From the NCBI GenBank assembly GCA_018873245.2, contig JAEMBT020000002.1:12832001-12896000 (forward strand): a DNA stretch of 64,000 nt, read 5' to 3'. Position 1 is the first letter of the stretch. Each line of letters opens with the position of its first letter. Under the pieces are notes generated by a model. That model saw nothing but the letters and a program-made list of their open reading frames with translations. It was not told where the DNA came from and did no database searches. Source of the DNA: Archegozetes longisetosus. Taxonomy: Eukaryota; Arthropoda; Arachnida; Sarcoptiformes; Trhypochthoniidae. The position numbers and the translations under genes are program-made. Positions 15,801 through 27,865 of the stretch are shown piece after piece.

Positions 15801-18705
15801 CGTATTCCACTGTGCCTTTTATTAGTTTGTCAATTATTGTTCTCAGCAATAAAATAGAAAATTGTTTGCTGACAATTGAAGGATAATTTAATACTCGCAA
15901 ACATTATGTAGACTTTCAGAATGATAACAGTCGTTTTTCTTTTGTGGATTTTCCGTCAGAACTGGTCAAATGCGAGCATTTAATTTGAAGACGTGTTTTC
16001 ATTCTCGTAGGCCTAAGATTTATAGGATGCAGTTTTTAAAATATTCACTTCCAAAATTTCATAAGTAGTGTCTTAATAAGTTTTAATTGTTTCTATTATT
16101 ATACGGAAGGTCTTAGCTCATTTGGACAGTGACTCATTTAAAACACAAAAGTAGTTTAGGAAATTTTCATGACTCAATTATCATAAAGTTCAGTTAATTA
16201 TTCTTAAAAGTAAAACAAATCCACTGAAGTAGTTGGTTATAAGAACTTTATGAGATATTTTGAAGTTTGAAAGCGATATGTAGGTCGAGGGTTGCAAAAT
16301 TTGACTCCTTTCAATGAATCAACTATAAGAGTGGAGTGAACATTTCAGAATAACGGTTTTCCAGAAAAGCAAAAGCACCAATGCTAACAAGTTCATAAAG
16401 TAATTTAAAGCCACAATATATCCGAAACTTTCAACTTTCCTCTCTTAGTCATGTCATTTGCTTCATTACTCATAATCAATGATCTTAAGAAAATTGAGTA
16501 TTTTGCAGAAGCGTTCAGATGCAATGCAACTTATATTTCTCAACAAAGTACTAAATGCACAAAGTATTAAATTGAAGATGGTTAACTGTTTGCAAAATAA
16601 GATCTTAATTGTTTCAGTAGGAAAACTTATTAGAAAATTTGAATTATAATATTGGAAGCAGTTCAATTTAACTGGAAACAAAATTACAAAAGTCTAATTA
16701 ATTAAATTATGACATTATGTATTTAGAGCCTAAGAGCTTAATGTTAATAATGATACTTATTATATGAACCTTTTTATATGTCAAAAAACATTTTGAGCCT
16801 AAATGACAACATGGCACGCACTTCATATTATAATTGCAATTTAATAGTCTTATTATGAAAAATATATAATTAAAAATAGCTTGTAATCATTGCTTGTAAA
16901 TCACTTTCAAAATTATATTAGAAAATTGACAACTTATAAAATAGAACTTTTCGAAAATGATTCAGTTCATTCGGTTTTATTTGTTTCACATCAGTTCAAC
17001 AAATCGACGTTTGACGACATTTTTAGAATATCAACTTTATATATGTTATCGTGGTTTATATGAAAATCATAAATTTTTGCAGACACGCTCAGAGTATTTG
17101 TCAATTTTGTCTTATGGTAGTTACAAGAATTGGCTTCGATGTTAATTTTGCTGTGAAAATGTGAGCCTTTACAAAGCAATTTGTATAAATTGATCTGTTT
17201 AATAATTGAAATATATAAAGGTCAAGAATATTCTGTAAGTTATCTTGATGTTGATCAGAGGTTCTAGTGATAAGAATTTGAGCGTGAGATTACAACACAG
17301 CGATTACAATGATATAAACTGTAAACAAAAACTTGTGCGCCGACAAAAGTAGGGAATTATTGGCTGTATATCAAATGAAAATCTCTCTTTCTTTGCCGAC
17401 TTTTATTCGGTCTGCATCTTGTTATGTAAATGTTAAATGCATGCTAAGTCTTTCTATGTTTACACTATCACATCCGCTCCAAAACAAATGCCAACCAATA
17501 TGAACGCTGACAAAGAATTGAAGCGCTTTTACTGCCAAATAGAACTTGTGATTGAAGAGAGAAGAGGGCTAATGTTTGCACGTCTTAGGTCTCAGTTCCA
17601 CATATTCTCTCTCCCATTCAGTTTATGCTATCGATACAGCAGCAAAGACAATAATGTCAATCGCAACCATCCAATCAAATTGCAAGTGAATGAGTGGCTC
17701 AATATTGGTTTGATGTCGAATCGAAAGTTTGTCACGTATTATTGGCAACGAATGAGAGAGTCAGCAATTCTAACACTTCAAATCTGCAGCTTAAACCACT
17801 CCAAGCGTTTCGTATTATTTCAGCACCAAATAATTCAATTGAAGCCATACTGTAATGCAGCTCCGCTCACACGGCTATACCTTTCATTTATTTAACTTAT
17901 CATACTTTCTATAAAAGCATCGCAATCCATTTTTTCAGCTGTCAATAATCTTTTGTTTTTGCCACTCGCGAACCTCATTTACGATTGAAATGCTTACGCT
18001 TTTGTCTTATTCAGTTCAGTTAAATATTCGACTGATTCTCTATTTCACTTGATTAGTTATACTCTTGCATTTTTACAAATTTGTTTACACTTCTGAAGTG
18101 ATCCGATGGATTATCGAGCTATCAAATACTTAAGTTTACGAGCAAATAAATTTGCTTTTTTATAAACCTACTCAAAGTGGTTTTAAAACTCGATTTAAAT
18201 TTGAATTAAATGAAAGATCTCTATTATTTGAATGACTTGGTCATACGTTTAAATAATTTGAAATAGAGATTTTATGTGATGCATTTCAAGTATTTTTTAT
18301 AATAGTACTAAAAAGGAATTACTTTGCACGAAATAAAAAGATGTTCAGTCGACAAGACATGAATTATAGAGGCATAAATAATTGAAACATACATTTCTGG
18401 CCAGTTGTGATGCAAATGCGATACATTGTTGAGCAAAAACCTCAGTCATATAACAGAAAATATATACAAAAAGAGTTTTAGTAATCAATCATATTATGTA
18501 TTGTGAAAAAATGGGAGCCATGAAGAAAGAAGTGATGCAAGAGATGAGAAAAAATCGTTTGCATGAATGAGTTTGCAAAATGTTACCATTTTTTTCTAGT
18601 ATGACAATTGTTGATGGTTGAGATGGTGGATGGGGTCCATTCCTGCTCACAATGAGGTTGCTGTCACCAGATATCATATATTATCATTATTTAGCTCTCG
18701 ATTTA

Positions 18706-18725
18706 ATCTATCTATCTATCTATCT
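18706..18725. repeat. (ATCT)n tetranucleotide repeat
   Basis: About five tandem copies of ATCT/TCTA, followed by degenerate copies (TGTCCATCTATTCGTC). It is a short imperfect microsatellite. The plus-strand open frames that cross it (Y-L-S-I repeats) are by-products of the repeat. Confidence 0.9.
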
Positions 18726-21123
18726 GTCCATCTATTCGTCTCTATATTTATTACTTTCTCCCTCTCCACGAAAACGGGTGCGAATGATAAATGGCTTTAT
18801 TTTGTGGGATGATATTCGTCAGTCCATTATTGAATGGACAAATGCGTTCCTTATAGTTGATTGTTGTAGTGTCGGGCCATCAGTTTACTTCTGTTGCGTT
18901 ACAACCTATCAAATAATCACTACACGAGATTCGTGAAAATGGATTTCCTTTCAAAAGTTAAACAAATTTCTTTAGGAGAGCCAAAAATTTATTTTTATGA
19001 ATAATAATCAGGGATTTTTTGAATCTATGAAAAAAGATCATAATTATTAGTTATTGAAGTACGAAACAATATTATTTATGACATACATAAAAGATTTTTG
19101 ATTTATAAGTGTTGTGTGTTATGTGCATTGAAAGAGACAATAAATCATAGAATGTTATGAAAGCCAATCCGACGATCGAATGAACATCTTGTGAATGGAT
19201 ATATGATGGCTATACTAGTAACATGATATATGATGATATTTGGCCACAAATTTATTATTTTTATGGGAACATTGTCTGTCAGTGTTAGCACAAGCAAAAT
19301 TAATTGTATTGTAAGCGCAGTAATCCATTTCGGTCAACATCCTCTACAAGATTGTATGCTTTATGATGAGCTTATATTTATGTTCATAATAACTTTAGTC
19401 AATTTCTCCAAAGCAATTTTACGACCAATTATTATGACATTTATTTAAGTAATTTATTTAACTTGGCCCTACTGTCACGATGAGCATTCCAAACGGACTC
19501 CACGATTGTTCGGCAAAAAATGCTCAAACTAGACGTACCAATTCAAATACATTTGAAACAAAATAATTTCACCATTATTTTTGTCATTTCAAGCATTCTT
19601 ATTCTGAAAGATATGAAATTTTGTCTCATTACTGTATAATAAGGCAATTTAAATGAACAAAAGAATAACATATTTCTTTAGGAACTGAATAAACAAGTTT
19701 TGTATAACTCGATAATATCAACTTTTTAAATGATAACAGATATATGAAACAAAATCCAGTTTGTTCTGCGAGAAGTTTGTCTTTTCGGCGGCTTTTTTAT
19801 ATTTATCAATGTTTGTCACTTATGAAAACCATTTGTGACATTTCACATGAAGCGAAAAGGCAGAAAGCGATGAAGAAGCGTATCGCCATCTCATCCAAAT
19901 GACTTATCTTTCTGGTTGGCTCGTAATGCATTTTCTCATTATGACATGTTTTCGACTACGTTTTCGCGGCCCTCTTATCAGTCACTCGTCCGATTCCTCA
20001 ATTCCGGATCTCTCATGTAAAAAGATGGGACAGAATAATAAATTTACTGGAAAATTTTGCTTAAGGGCTCTCCTTAAAGGAAAACTTTTTGATTTTGGCC
20101 AAATTGACTGATTTTGTGAAAATAATTTCTAAAGTTTGCAAACATAAAAAATTATTTAAATGTTATTTTGCGCACGTATCACTTGACTTGTTAGTAATGA
20201 TCACATCATTGCCATCATTGAATGTTCAGATAAGAAGTGATTGAAACCATGTGAAAAAACACATAAGATAGCGCTTAGAAGAGATTTTTATTTGAAAAAA
20301 TAACTGTTATATACTTCTCTATTTTTCCTCCTCAACTCGTTATGTGAATTATTGCGAGCGTATGACAAATGAGGTGCACTTTCTTTAAAGGCATTTATTA
20401 TTTGAAATACTGATATTAGCGCCCGAACGCAATAACTCATACGAGGAATTATATGTGTGTGAAGTCTATTTTTTCTAGTAAAGTCTCTCTCAGATAACTC
20501 AATATTTGACTGAACTGAGCCAAAACTGAATTAAGGTTACAAATTGTTCATCTTTCGAGAGCATCTTTCAAAATAAGATTTTTATTACTCGCTGCAAAAT
20601 TTTAATTTAATGTTCAAAATGTTTCTGTTAAAAAATTAGAACATGTTCAGCGTTTGGTACAGATTTAAGTTCAGATAATTAAAAGCTATTCAGTTTTGCA
20701 AATATTAAGATAATGTTTGTCACTCTCATAAATAAGTTTTAATTTTATATCTTGTGGTAGTCATTAAATGATAAGAAATATGAATTTGCTGAGTACTTCT
20801 CTTTCCTTATTAAACAAGAACTGCATCTAAATTACTGAAGCACTAAATTACAAGTTCTCGTATCAGATTATCAATTCTTCATTGTCAACGTTGCAAATGA
20901 TGCATTTGTTTTCCCTCTGAGTTCATTTGATGAATTAGTGCGATAAAAAAGACTAAACCATAAGCATCACCACCAAGTCTCAAGTTTCACAAGTAGTTCA
21001 TTGAGGAAGAATGTGCTTTACTTTCACTTCATCTTTGAATAATATGTTTTATATACAAAACTATAGAGAAAAACTCACCAAAAATAACAACCATCTGACA
21101 AGTTAAAAAAAAGTTGCACTCTT

Positions 21124-21144
21124 CTCTCTCTCTCTCTCTCTCTC
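21124..21144. repeat. (CT)n microsatellite
   Basis: A CT run of about 10 units followed by a pyrimidine-rich tail. It lies about 2 kb downstream of the noc stop codon. Confidence 0.9.
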
Positions 21145-21927
21145 CCCTTCTTTCTTACTTTTTTCTTCTAGTCTAACACATACGAATAGATAACTCGACA
21201 TTAACATTAACGACAGCAGCGGTAATCAATCAAAAGATACAGCCATAGAGCCAGCTGTACCACAATCAACATTAACATTATTTGTGAGGTTCACATTCGC
21301 ACGCAAATAGAGACACTAAATGACAAAATGAGTACGTCTTCAGCATATTCCAAATAGTCCTCCGAAATTGACAAACTCAACTACTCGAAATGGTTTCATT
21401 CGCAGAAACTATTTTTGATTTGGTAAAGTCAGAAAATGTTGACTAAAATTGAAATCTATTTGATTTTGCCTTCATCTATATTGTTGCGCACATCTCAGTT
21501 CAGTATTTTTAACATTTCTTATTTAACTCATTTACAACAGTATTGATTCTGTCAGAGACCACAAATTAGAAAGTTTTTGACAAATAAGATAATAACAGTA
21601 AACTTGTATGAACTAAAAAATTTAGAAACAGAAGCCTGAACAACCACATAGGATGTTGGCACAAATATTTTACAACAATCTATTTTGCATCCTAGAGATG
21701 ATTCAAGAAATAAGTGCAGTATATCAGACACCACTTTGCTTGCGGTTTCTATATCCAGAGCTTAGAAAATGCACTCAAAGTCATAATTTATAGCGAGCGA
21801 ATTGCAGGAAGAGAAACAAATGTCGTCTCACAAATGTCGCAATTCACGAACCAATTTATCTGCATTCTTGGAATCACTATTAGGACGGAGTGGAGTAAAG
21901 AAAGAGTCAGAGGAGCAGAGTGGGGAA

Positions 21928-21948
21928 AGAGAGAGAGAGAGAGAGAGA
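21928..21948. repeat. (GA)n microsatellite
   Basis: A GA run of about 10 units. Together with the CT run about 800 bp away it forms a purine/pyrimidine pair of opposite orientation. GA runs can bind GAGA-type factors in arthropods, but nothing here shows that. Confidence 0.9.
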
Positions 21949-22939
21949 AAAGAGAAATATTCTAACATCTTTAAAGGCTGTTAAAAGTCCGTTTATAAGC
22001 CTATGGCTGAATTTATGTGCGACACTAAATTAAAACGTATGGCTATTGGTAAGTCTGTAAAACCTTCCAAACAGACTAAAATATGAAGCAATTGATGTGA
22101 TGCGCTAATCTATTCAGTGCATTATATGCAACGTTTGATTAAGATAAACAACTTTAATATGATTTTCAAAGCTTATTATCTTTGATTATTTCTAGACTTC
22201 CATAACTAAACTATCGAAAGTCAATTTGAGCAGAACTCTTTACATTTTAGATAATTCTTATAAAAGTGTTTGTTTGATAAGATAACTCAATAATATAGAG
22301 GCAGACATTCATAAAAATAAAATTTAGACAAATTTGCAAAAGTATTCGTCGACTAAACTTAAAAGTTATACTGACAACAAAATAAAATTTTCTAAATTAC
22401 ACTTAAATCAAGATATTGAGTAAAATTGAATACTTCCTGGTGTCATATTTACTCTGAGAACTGAATATAATCAAAATGACACAAAACTTGAGCACTCATT
22501 TTTTCATGCATTCAGTGAGTTATTCGCTGAAATTGCAAATAGTTTTATCTCAATTAATTTCATAATTCTTATGAGTTGTATTAATGTTTGCTGTGCACTA
22601 TATTTTCACTCAATTCAATTTAATTCTTGAAGGTTTTTATACTGATATAAATCTTTTATTTTGAATGCAGAGCAAGCAGTTTAAGTATTTTAATGATATG
22701 AAGATAAATTCGAGATAATATTCGAGTATTACATTTGTTGGGGAGTCACACAAAAAGCAATACAATGCAGACTTAAAAGTATGCAATTAATTATTTGACT
22801 CTCTGCTCGCTTAGAATTAGTTAATAATTACTACTTTAAAATGATTACACTATAAAGTAATAAAAATGATGAATAGTCTGACTCATCAATTTCTAAGTAA
22901 AGGCATTCAAATGAGAGATGCAGTGTTCCGAAAAAAATG

Positions 22940-22945
22940 TTTATT
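22940..22945 (-). terminator. Candidate poly(A) signal of noc
   Basis: This is the first AATAAA hexamer on the minus strand downstream of the noc stop codon (about 226 bp away). The intervening AT-rich sequence has no competing gene. A poly(A) signal is assigned by position only; earlier variant hexamers in the AT-rich 3' UTR are possible. Confidence 0.4.
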
Positions 22946-23170
22946 CAATTTTTTGCTCATATTTATAATTGAATTTCAATTTTACAATAATTTACGATAC
23001 ATTCCAACAAATTCTGGCAAGTGTTTCAAAAATGTTGACAATATTTGATTTAATAGTGTTTTATATACAACGACAGATATGGTTAATAATAATGATAATT
23101 AATATTAATTACAACTATTAATATAATAACTAATTGTATTTATACTTATATTACTTGCTTATTGTTGTCC

Positions 23171-26094
23171 TCAGGGGTGGACCGGAGGCCCTATTCTTCC
23201 AGAATACAATCCGTAAGGATAATACATACTAAGAGCTGAAGAATTATGCAAATTGTTTAGTGAAGGAACTGATGGCGGAATTGCACCCAATCCTGGAATT
23301 ACTGATGGTTTGTACGGATGATAGCGATTACTTAACGGACTCAGACTTGTTGGATATGTCCGTCTCAGACCTGCAGCAGTGGTCAAATTTGGTGGTGGAA
23401 CAGTTCCAGCCGTTGTGTAGTGCATATGACAACCCGCAGCGGCGGCCGCGAGACTCGACCCAATCGATGGTACTAGAGATGGCACAGAAGTAGAAGAATC
23501 CGCATTAGACGATGTGTGGGTTCGCAAATGTTGTAACAATTCTTCTGAAGATGAGAATCTTTTACCACAGTGAGCATCTCCTGCGATCCAATTGCAAACA
23601 TTTCCTGTCGGTCGCGGAAGGCCTGAAGCAAGTGGTGAAAAGAGACCTGAGCCATAGCTCTGACTGAGACCAGGAATTAGAGCGGGATTTAGTTGTGAAT
23701 ATGCGGCCAATGATGACAACATTCTTTGATGATCACATTGATTGCAACCATTCGGACATGTGGTCGGATTGCAAGTGGCGGCAGTAGCAGAGGCCATTAG
23801 CGCTGCGTTTTGCATGACTGCCATTTGACACGTTCCGCCACAGTAAGGGTCGCGACACATCGGCATAATTGCTTGACCACCATTTGTGGTCTTCATTCGT
23901 GCATAACTTAACGGCGGATATATTGATGGATAAGCGCCCGTTTTATCCACAGACAGATGAGATATTGGCGGTACGCCATTGATTGGACAACAATTACTAG
24001 AGAAAGGATTGGATTTATACAAATTTGATAACGAATTGATTGCATCCTTATGTCCGTCGAGTCTCATGTCTGGCAGTCCTAATGATGTGAAACTCAATGC
24101 ACTACTTGTTGCGGTCGGAGACGTGAATGACGTGCTATTGTTGGCTGACGTGTTATCCGAACCACTCATTGGTGTGTTTGGAGTCTTCAATGAAGTCGAC
24201 TCTCCATTACTTTTGTTGTTGTCCGACACAGAAGAAGCTGAGGGACTGTTTTTGTCACTGTTTGAAGTAATTAAAGGCGAAGTACGCGCTGTACCACTAC
24301 TACTCTTAGGTGACGCCGAACTTGTCTTCAGAGTTGGTGTTTTTTTCTCACTTATTACTACATCAACATTACTATTATCAGAGTTTCGTTCACCAGAAGT
24401 GTTATTATAGTTATTATTATTGTTAACTTTTTTGGTCGTTATTTCATAGGGTTTGAAACTCAGTTTAGATGAGCCACAAGTAGTATTGCTTTGACTGCTA
24501 TTGTCATCACCGTTAACAATACTATTCACTGATGAGCTGCCACTCTTTTTTCTATCACTGTTATGGTGATTATTGTGATGATCTTTATTCTTGTCCACAT
24601 TTATTGGCTTGTTATTGGGAGAGTCGATACCAATACTCGAACATGTCTTTGCCAGTAGTGCGAGAGGGCTCTTGTTTGCGTCCAACTGTAAAAATAATTG
24701 AGGTTCTTTTAAACAGTCTAAATTTTGCAAACTTATCAAAAAATTATTCAACTATTTGTTTCCTGTTTCATAAATTGATGGATAGAAATTGCGCTAATCA
24801 TGTTACAAAATAGGCGACAACTATTTACTCTAGCTGATGAAATCTTTATTTACACCGAAAGCCGAGTCATAAAACTTCTAAACTTATGAACAATAAGAAA
24901 ATTAGTGTTATATTTAACAAGTAGAAGAATTTATTACAGTGCAATTTTGCACGTTTTTTATCATTATGTTCAGTTGGCTTTTATGCTGAAGTTTAGAAAA
25001 AGTGATAAATTTTGGTGAAGCAAAAAAATATGATTTGTAGTATGATAAACAATATTTAACAGCGGAGATTGCTTTTGATTTTATGAAATGATATACGAGT
25101 TATAGACATAAACTATAATAATAATAATAATTGTAAAAAATAATTTAATATGTTTAATACGTCAAATTGACTATACTTTTGTAGATAATAAATTTTTATA
25201 AGCAATTAGATAGCAATATGTGTTGTGCTCACTGCACCAAACATGGTTTGCATGCAATTAACATTATTTTCATTAATGTCTATAAAGCCATTATTTTCAA
25301 TCATTTTTATGCTTAAAAAGAATCTTTCATGAAAACTGCCAATTAAAAAATAACTAATAAGGAAATTGGACAATAAAAACATTTATTCAGCATAAAGTTT
25401 GTGAAAGAACTAGCTTTTTATCAAATCAAATTAAAATAGTTTATTGTGTTCGGTTAGCATAATTACAAAATAAAACTTCAACTATCTTTATGTCTGCATT
25501 TTATAACTTAATAACAATCATTTGATAAAATGTGATTTCTCTTTCAGCATCATTTGCTTCGAAAATGAGCACCGAATTTATTATCTTTGAATCAAAAGTC
25601 CAGATATAATTCATAGTTATTGTAATGATTATTTAGGGGATTAGAACGATTTCAAATCTTTAGTCAACAATTATAAAACGCCGAAAATGATGTAAAAACT
25701 ATTCAAATTTGCTAACAGGTAAGCTGTAAATAGAAAGCAAGCGTAAATCACTCGAACAACAGTCGTAGTTAAACATTCAATTTTTTCTTTCTCTCTAATA
25801 ACTTCTGAGATTTTGAGTGACATAACGAATATATGTGTTATTTTCATATAATTTATAAGAAATTTAAACTCAAAATTTGACTATATTTGGAAAAGACTAA
25901 TCAAAATGACTTTATTAGTGCATTATTATTCTAACTAAACATTACTTGTTGCGTGTCAGCCAATCATTAGTTAATACTAAACATTTATATGAATCACTAT
26001 TTATAGCGAATATTCGCAAAACTCAACTTACAGTTGTTGGAAGCGGTGATAAATATTCAGGTCTAAGATATTGGTTGGCACTCGATGTTAGCAT
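23171..26094 (-). CDS. noc: NET-family zinc-finger protein (noc/elbow, ZNF703/503 type), two exons
   Basis: This is a transcriptional co-repressor of the NET family (NocA, Elbow, TLP-1), nuclear, used in limb, eye and tracheal patterning in flies. Exon 1 is 26094-26032 (21 codons, contains NQYLRPEYLSPLPTT) and exon 2 is 24685-23171. The intron (1346 bp, phase 0) has donor GTAAGT and acceptor TTTTTACAG. The predicted product is 525 aa. Visible motifs are the buttonhead-like SPLALLAKTC (about 27-36), the Groucho-type FKPY (98-101), a cysteine-rich CRDPYCGGTC stretch (about 298-307), and a single atypical C2H2 finger, C-x8-C-x12-H-x3-H (385-411, CNWIAGDAHC..HLRTH). The C-terminus ends in RIGPPVHP. 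Residues 42-220 are Ser/Asn-rich and low in complexity. An in-frame TGA directly before the exon 1 ATG fixes the start. A frame running from 24751 is intron read-through and not the real N-terminus. Whether the gene is noc or elbow cannot be decided without a tree. Confidence 0.95.
24686..26031 (-). other. noc intron 1
   Basis: A 1346-bp AT-rich intron between the two coding exons, with donor GTAAGT at the 26031 side and acceptor TTTTTACAG at the 24686 side. No open frame or repeat of note was seen apart from a short ATA/ATT run near 25117-25130. Confidence 0.9.
26032..26094 (-). other. noc: noc coding exon 1 (63 bp)
   Basis: This micro-exon encodes the first 21 residues and ends exactly at the codon for the second Thr of LPTT, followed by the consensus donor GTAAGTTGAG. 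The tyrosine-rich motif followed by a phase-0 intron and then LDA-x-KSPLALLA matches the layout I know for the NET family. The ATG is preceded by four A's and, in frame, by TGA at 26100-26098, so translation cannot start further upstream in this exon. Confidence 0.92.
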
Positions 26095-26191
26095 TTTTCA
26101 CATAACGTCCTCAATATCGCGTTGAAAATTAATCGATAGTTGTTATTAAGAAAAGAATTGACTTTCAAAAATAAGTTTTTCAAAATTGAAA

Positions 26192-26225
26192 GCAACTGTT
26201 CTGCCGATCACTGTCTTGTATTATA
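26192..26225 (-). promoter_or_regulatory. Candidate noc core promoter (TATA + Inr)
   Basis: On the minus strand, TATAATA (26225-26219) lies 28 bp before the A of an initiator-like ACAGTT (A at 26197). This is the usual TATA-to-start spacing. The resulting 5' UTR would be about 103 nt, with no intron before exon 1. Both elements are short, so this is a positional inference. Confidence 0.45.
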
Positions 26226-26579
26226 AGAACGATAGCGATGCATTCGCATAGAAGCTGTGCACTCAATGAAAGCACAACTGCTATCCGCACAAACACTCCA
26301 CCAATTTCTTCGCCCATTGCGCAGTTGTTTGTGGGGGCACTAAGAGGGAAATCACAACATGAATTCACTGAATGATTGGCGAATAAGAGATTCTTAGTGA
26401 GGGGTAAAGGGGACAGTATTCTTTGCTTTAATAAGATGAGGCTAACTCTCGCACCCGCGTCACAGTTAACAGCACTCAATCAAATCTGTCAAGAAATGCC
26501 AATCACATGTGATTTATGTCATCAGCAATACGATGAATGGTCTCAAATTGAGAGTGGAAGGAAACATGCCGTCAAAAAT

Positions 26580-27270
26580 TTTGAAAAGAGCCCCTTTAAA
26601 AGTTTTGTAGAGCCCCTGTTTGGGTCTAATGTATAACGCTGTTGAAGCGCTCACTGGTTTACCCATTAAGAAATTGTTAATTCCTATTATGTAGATTCAG
26701 ATCGCAAAATGTTGTGTCAACTTATGTTAAACATATGTATTTGAATTTAAGCAAAAACTAGTCAATCATTCGGTGTTGTCATAATCAAAAAGGGGTTTTC
26801 ATAAACATTCTTAATAAAAACGTTTTTATTTAAATTTTGATTTTCAACTCTACGAGATTCGAATGAGTGACTGCACACATATCTATATATTTAGTGATCT
26901 AAGGAGATAACTAGTAGGCATAAACCTGTAAATCCATTTCAGATCAATCAAAATCGGCGGCATCTCGTCGGGTAAGCCTAGGGGTGAATATTTGGGGTGG
27001 GCTTACATTGTATGCCATTTCAATACATTTCAACTTCATGTCTGCACCAGTGATGCTTTTTCTTTATTACAACAAAATGACAGATAACCTGAAGGGCTTC
27101 CATAGCGTTGATGTGAGAGACGCGGTCGACATCAAAGGAAACCCCAACAGCTAACCGAACAGTACTAACATTTGTGGCATCAACTCAAGCATCAGCTCAA
27201 ATCTCTTCAACCGTCTTCTCAGATTCTGTAGAAACATTTGATTGCCCAATATTATTAAGTAACACATTCT
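26580..27270. other. Less AT-rich, repeat-like patch upstream of noc
   Basis: Two sub-patches differ from the AT-rich surroundings. At 26580-26650 the 9-mer AGAGCCCCT occurs twice (26587-26595 and 26609-26617) and is followed by GGGTCTAATGTATAACGCTG, which resembles transposon termini. At 26930-27230 there is a stretch rich in CG-containing codons in which both strands are partly open but broken by stops. These look like remnants of mobile DNA, but I cannot name the family. Confidence 0.35.
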
Positions 27271-27479
27271 CTATTAAATATTATATTTGAACAACGGGTA
27301 ATAACTTTTAATATCTTCTCAAATGAATTTGTTCTATCACTTTTAGAGCCCTTTCGTTAAATTTTCTAATTGTAGGGAAAACTACTTTATAGCTTAATAA
27401 CAAAAGTAAAGAAAAAGTTCCGTTCATTATGCCATAAAATCATATAATAAAATAATCTAATTTATTTCTCTTTTTTTCA

Positions 27480-27865
27480 GCCGGTGTTGAAACTTTTAAG
27501 CTTGTGGAGGGTCACCAAAATTTTAATAGCAAAACTTTAAATCATAAATTCATATTTGATTCATAGAATTTTGATTATTCGGATTTTAAGAATCTTTTTT
27601 ATACATATGACTATTGCGATAGATAATAATTTGAAAATTTTATCAAATTTCTTACTAAGCGCTCAAATGATTGAAATATCCTACTTAAACAATCAAATTC
27701 TGTTTATAATTTACATTTTCATATTTATAAAATTAAGTTACTTGAACTGTGAAAATTTTGCAAATGATTCAAATTTTAGACCAAAATGTGCCAAGAATTA
27801 TGATTTCCAGAAATTTTTGAGGAGGCCATGGTCCCCTCTGCCTCCTCACTAGCATTGGCTCCGGC
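27480..27865. mobile_element. Possible short DNA-transposon relic with GCCGG ends
   Basis: The stretch begins GCCGGTGTTGAAAC and ends in sequence whose reverse complement begins GCCGGAGCCAATGC. Imperfect inverted termini therefore bracket about 386 bp. The right end is notably GC-rich (GAGGAGGCC..CCTCCTC), typical of non-autonomous element ends. I see no clear target-site duplication. The 98-codon plus-strand frame inside is AT-rich and unrecognised. It may be an old MITE or one arm of a larger dead element. Confidence 0.35.

Larger units (their letters stand above)
1..22900. other. Gene-poor AT-rich region on the 3' side of noc
   Basis: I see no supportable gene in these 23 kb. Open frames are short (mostly 60-90 residues), low in complexity, and lack recognisable domains, signal peptides or convincing splice partners. 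The longest, 17437-17895 on the plus strand (152 codons), sits in a patch that is visibly less AT-rich but matches nothing I recognise. Simple repeats are listed separately. Because the nearest gene is a noc/elbow transcription factor, this stretch may hold its distal enhancers. That is an inference from how such genes are usually organised, not something visible here. Confidence 0.6.

Noticed and set aside
23979-24410. 143-codon plus-strand frame opposite noc
   Set aside because: It is a shadow of the Ser/Asn-rich coding strand of noc, with no start context or domain of its own. The same applies to the frames at 23260-23493 and 24532-24813.
23171-24751. A 526-aa noc product starting at 24751
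   Set aside because: The first 22 codons are intron sequence upstream of a clear TTTTTACAG acceptor. The family's N-terminus is found on the separate exon at 26032-26094.
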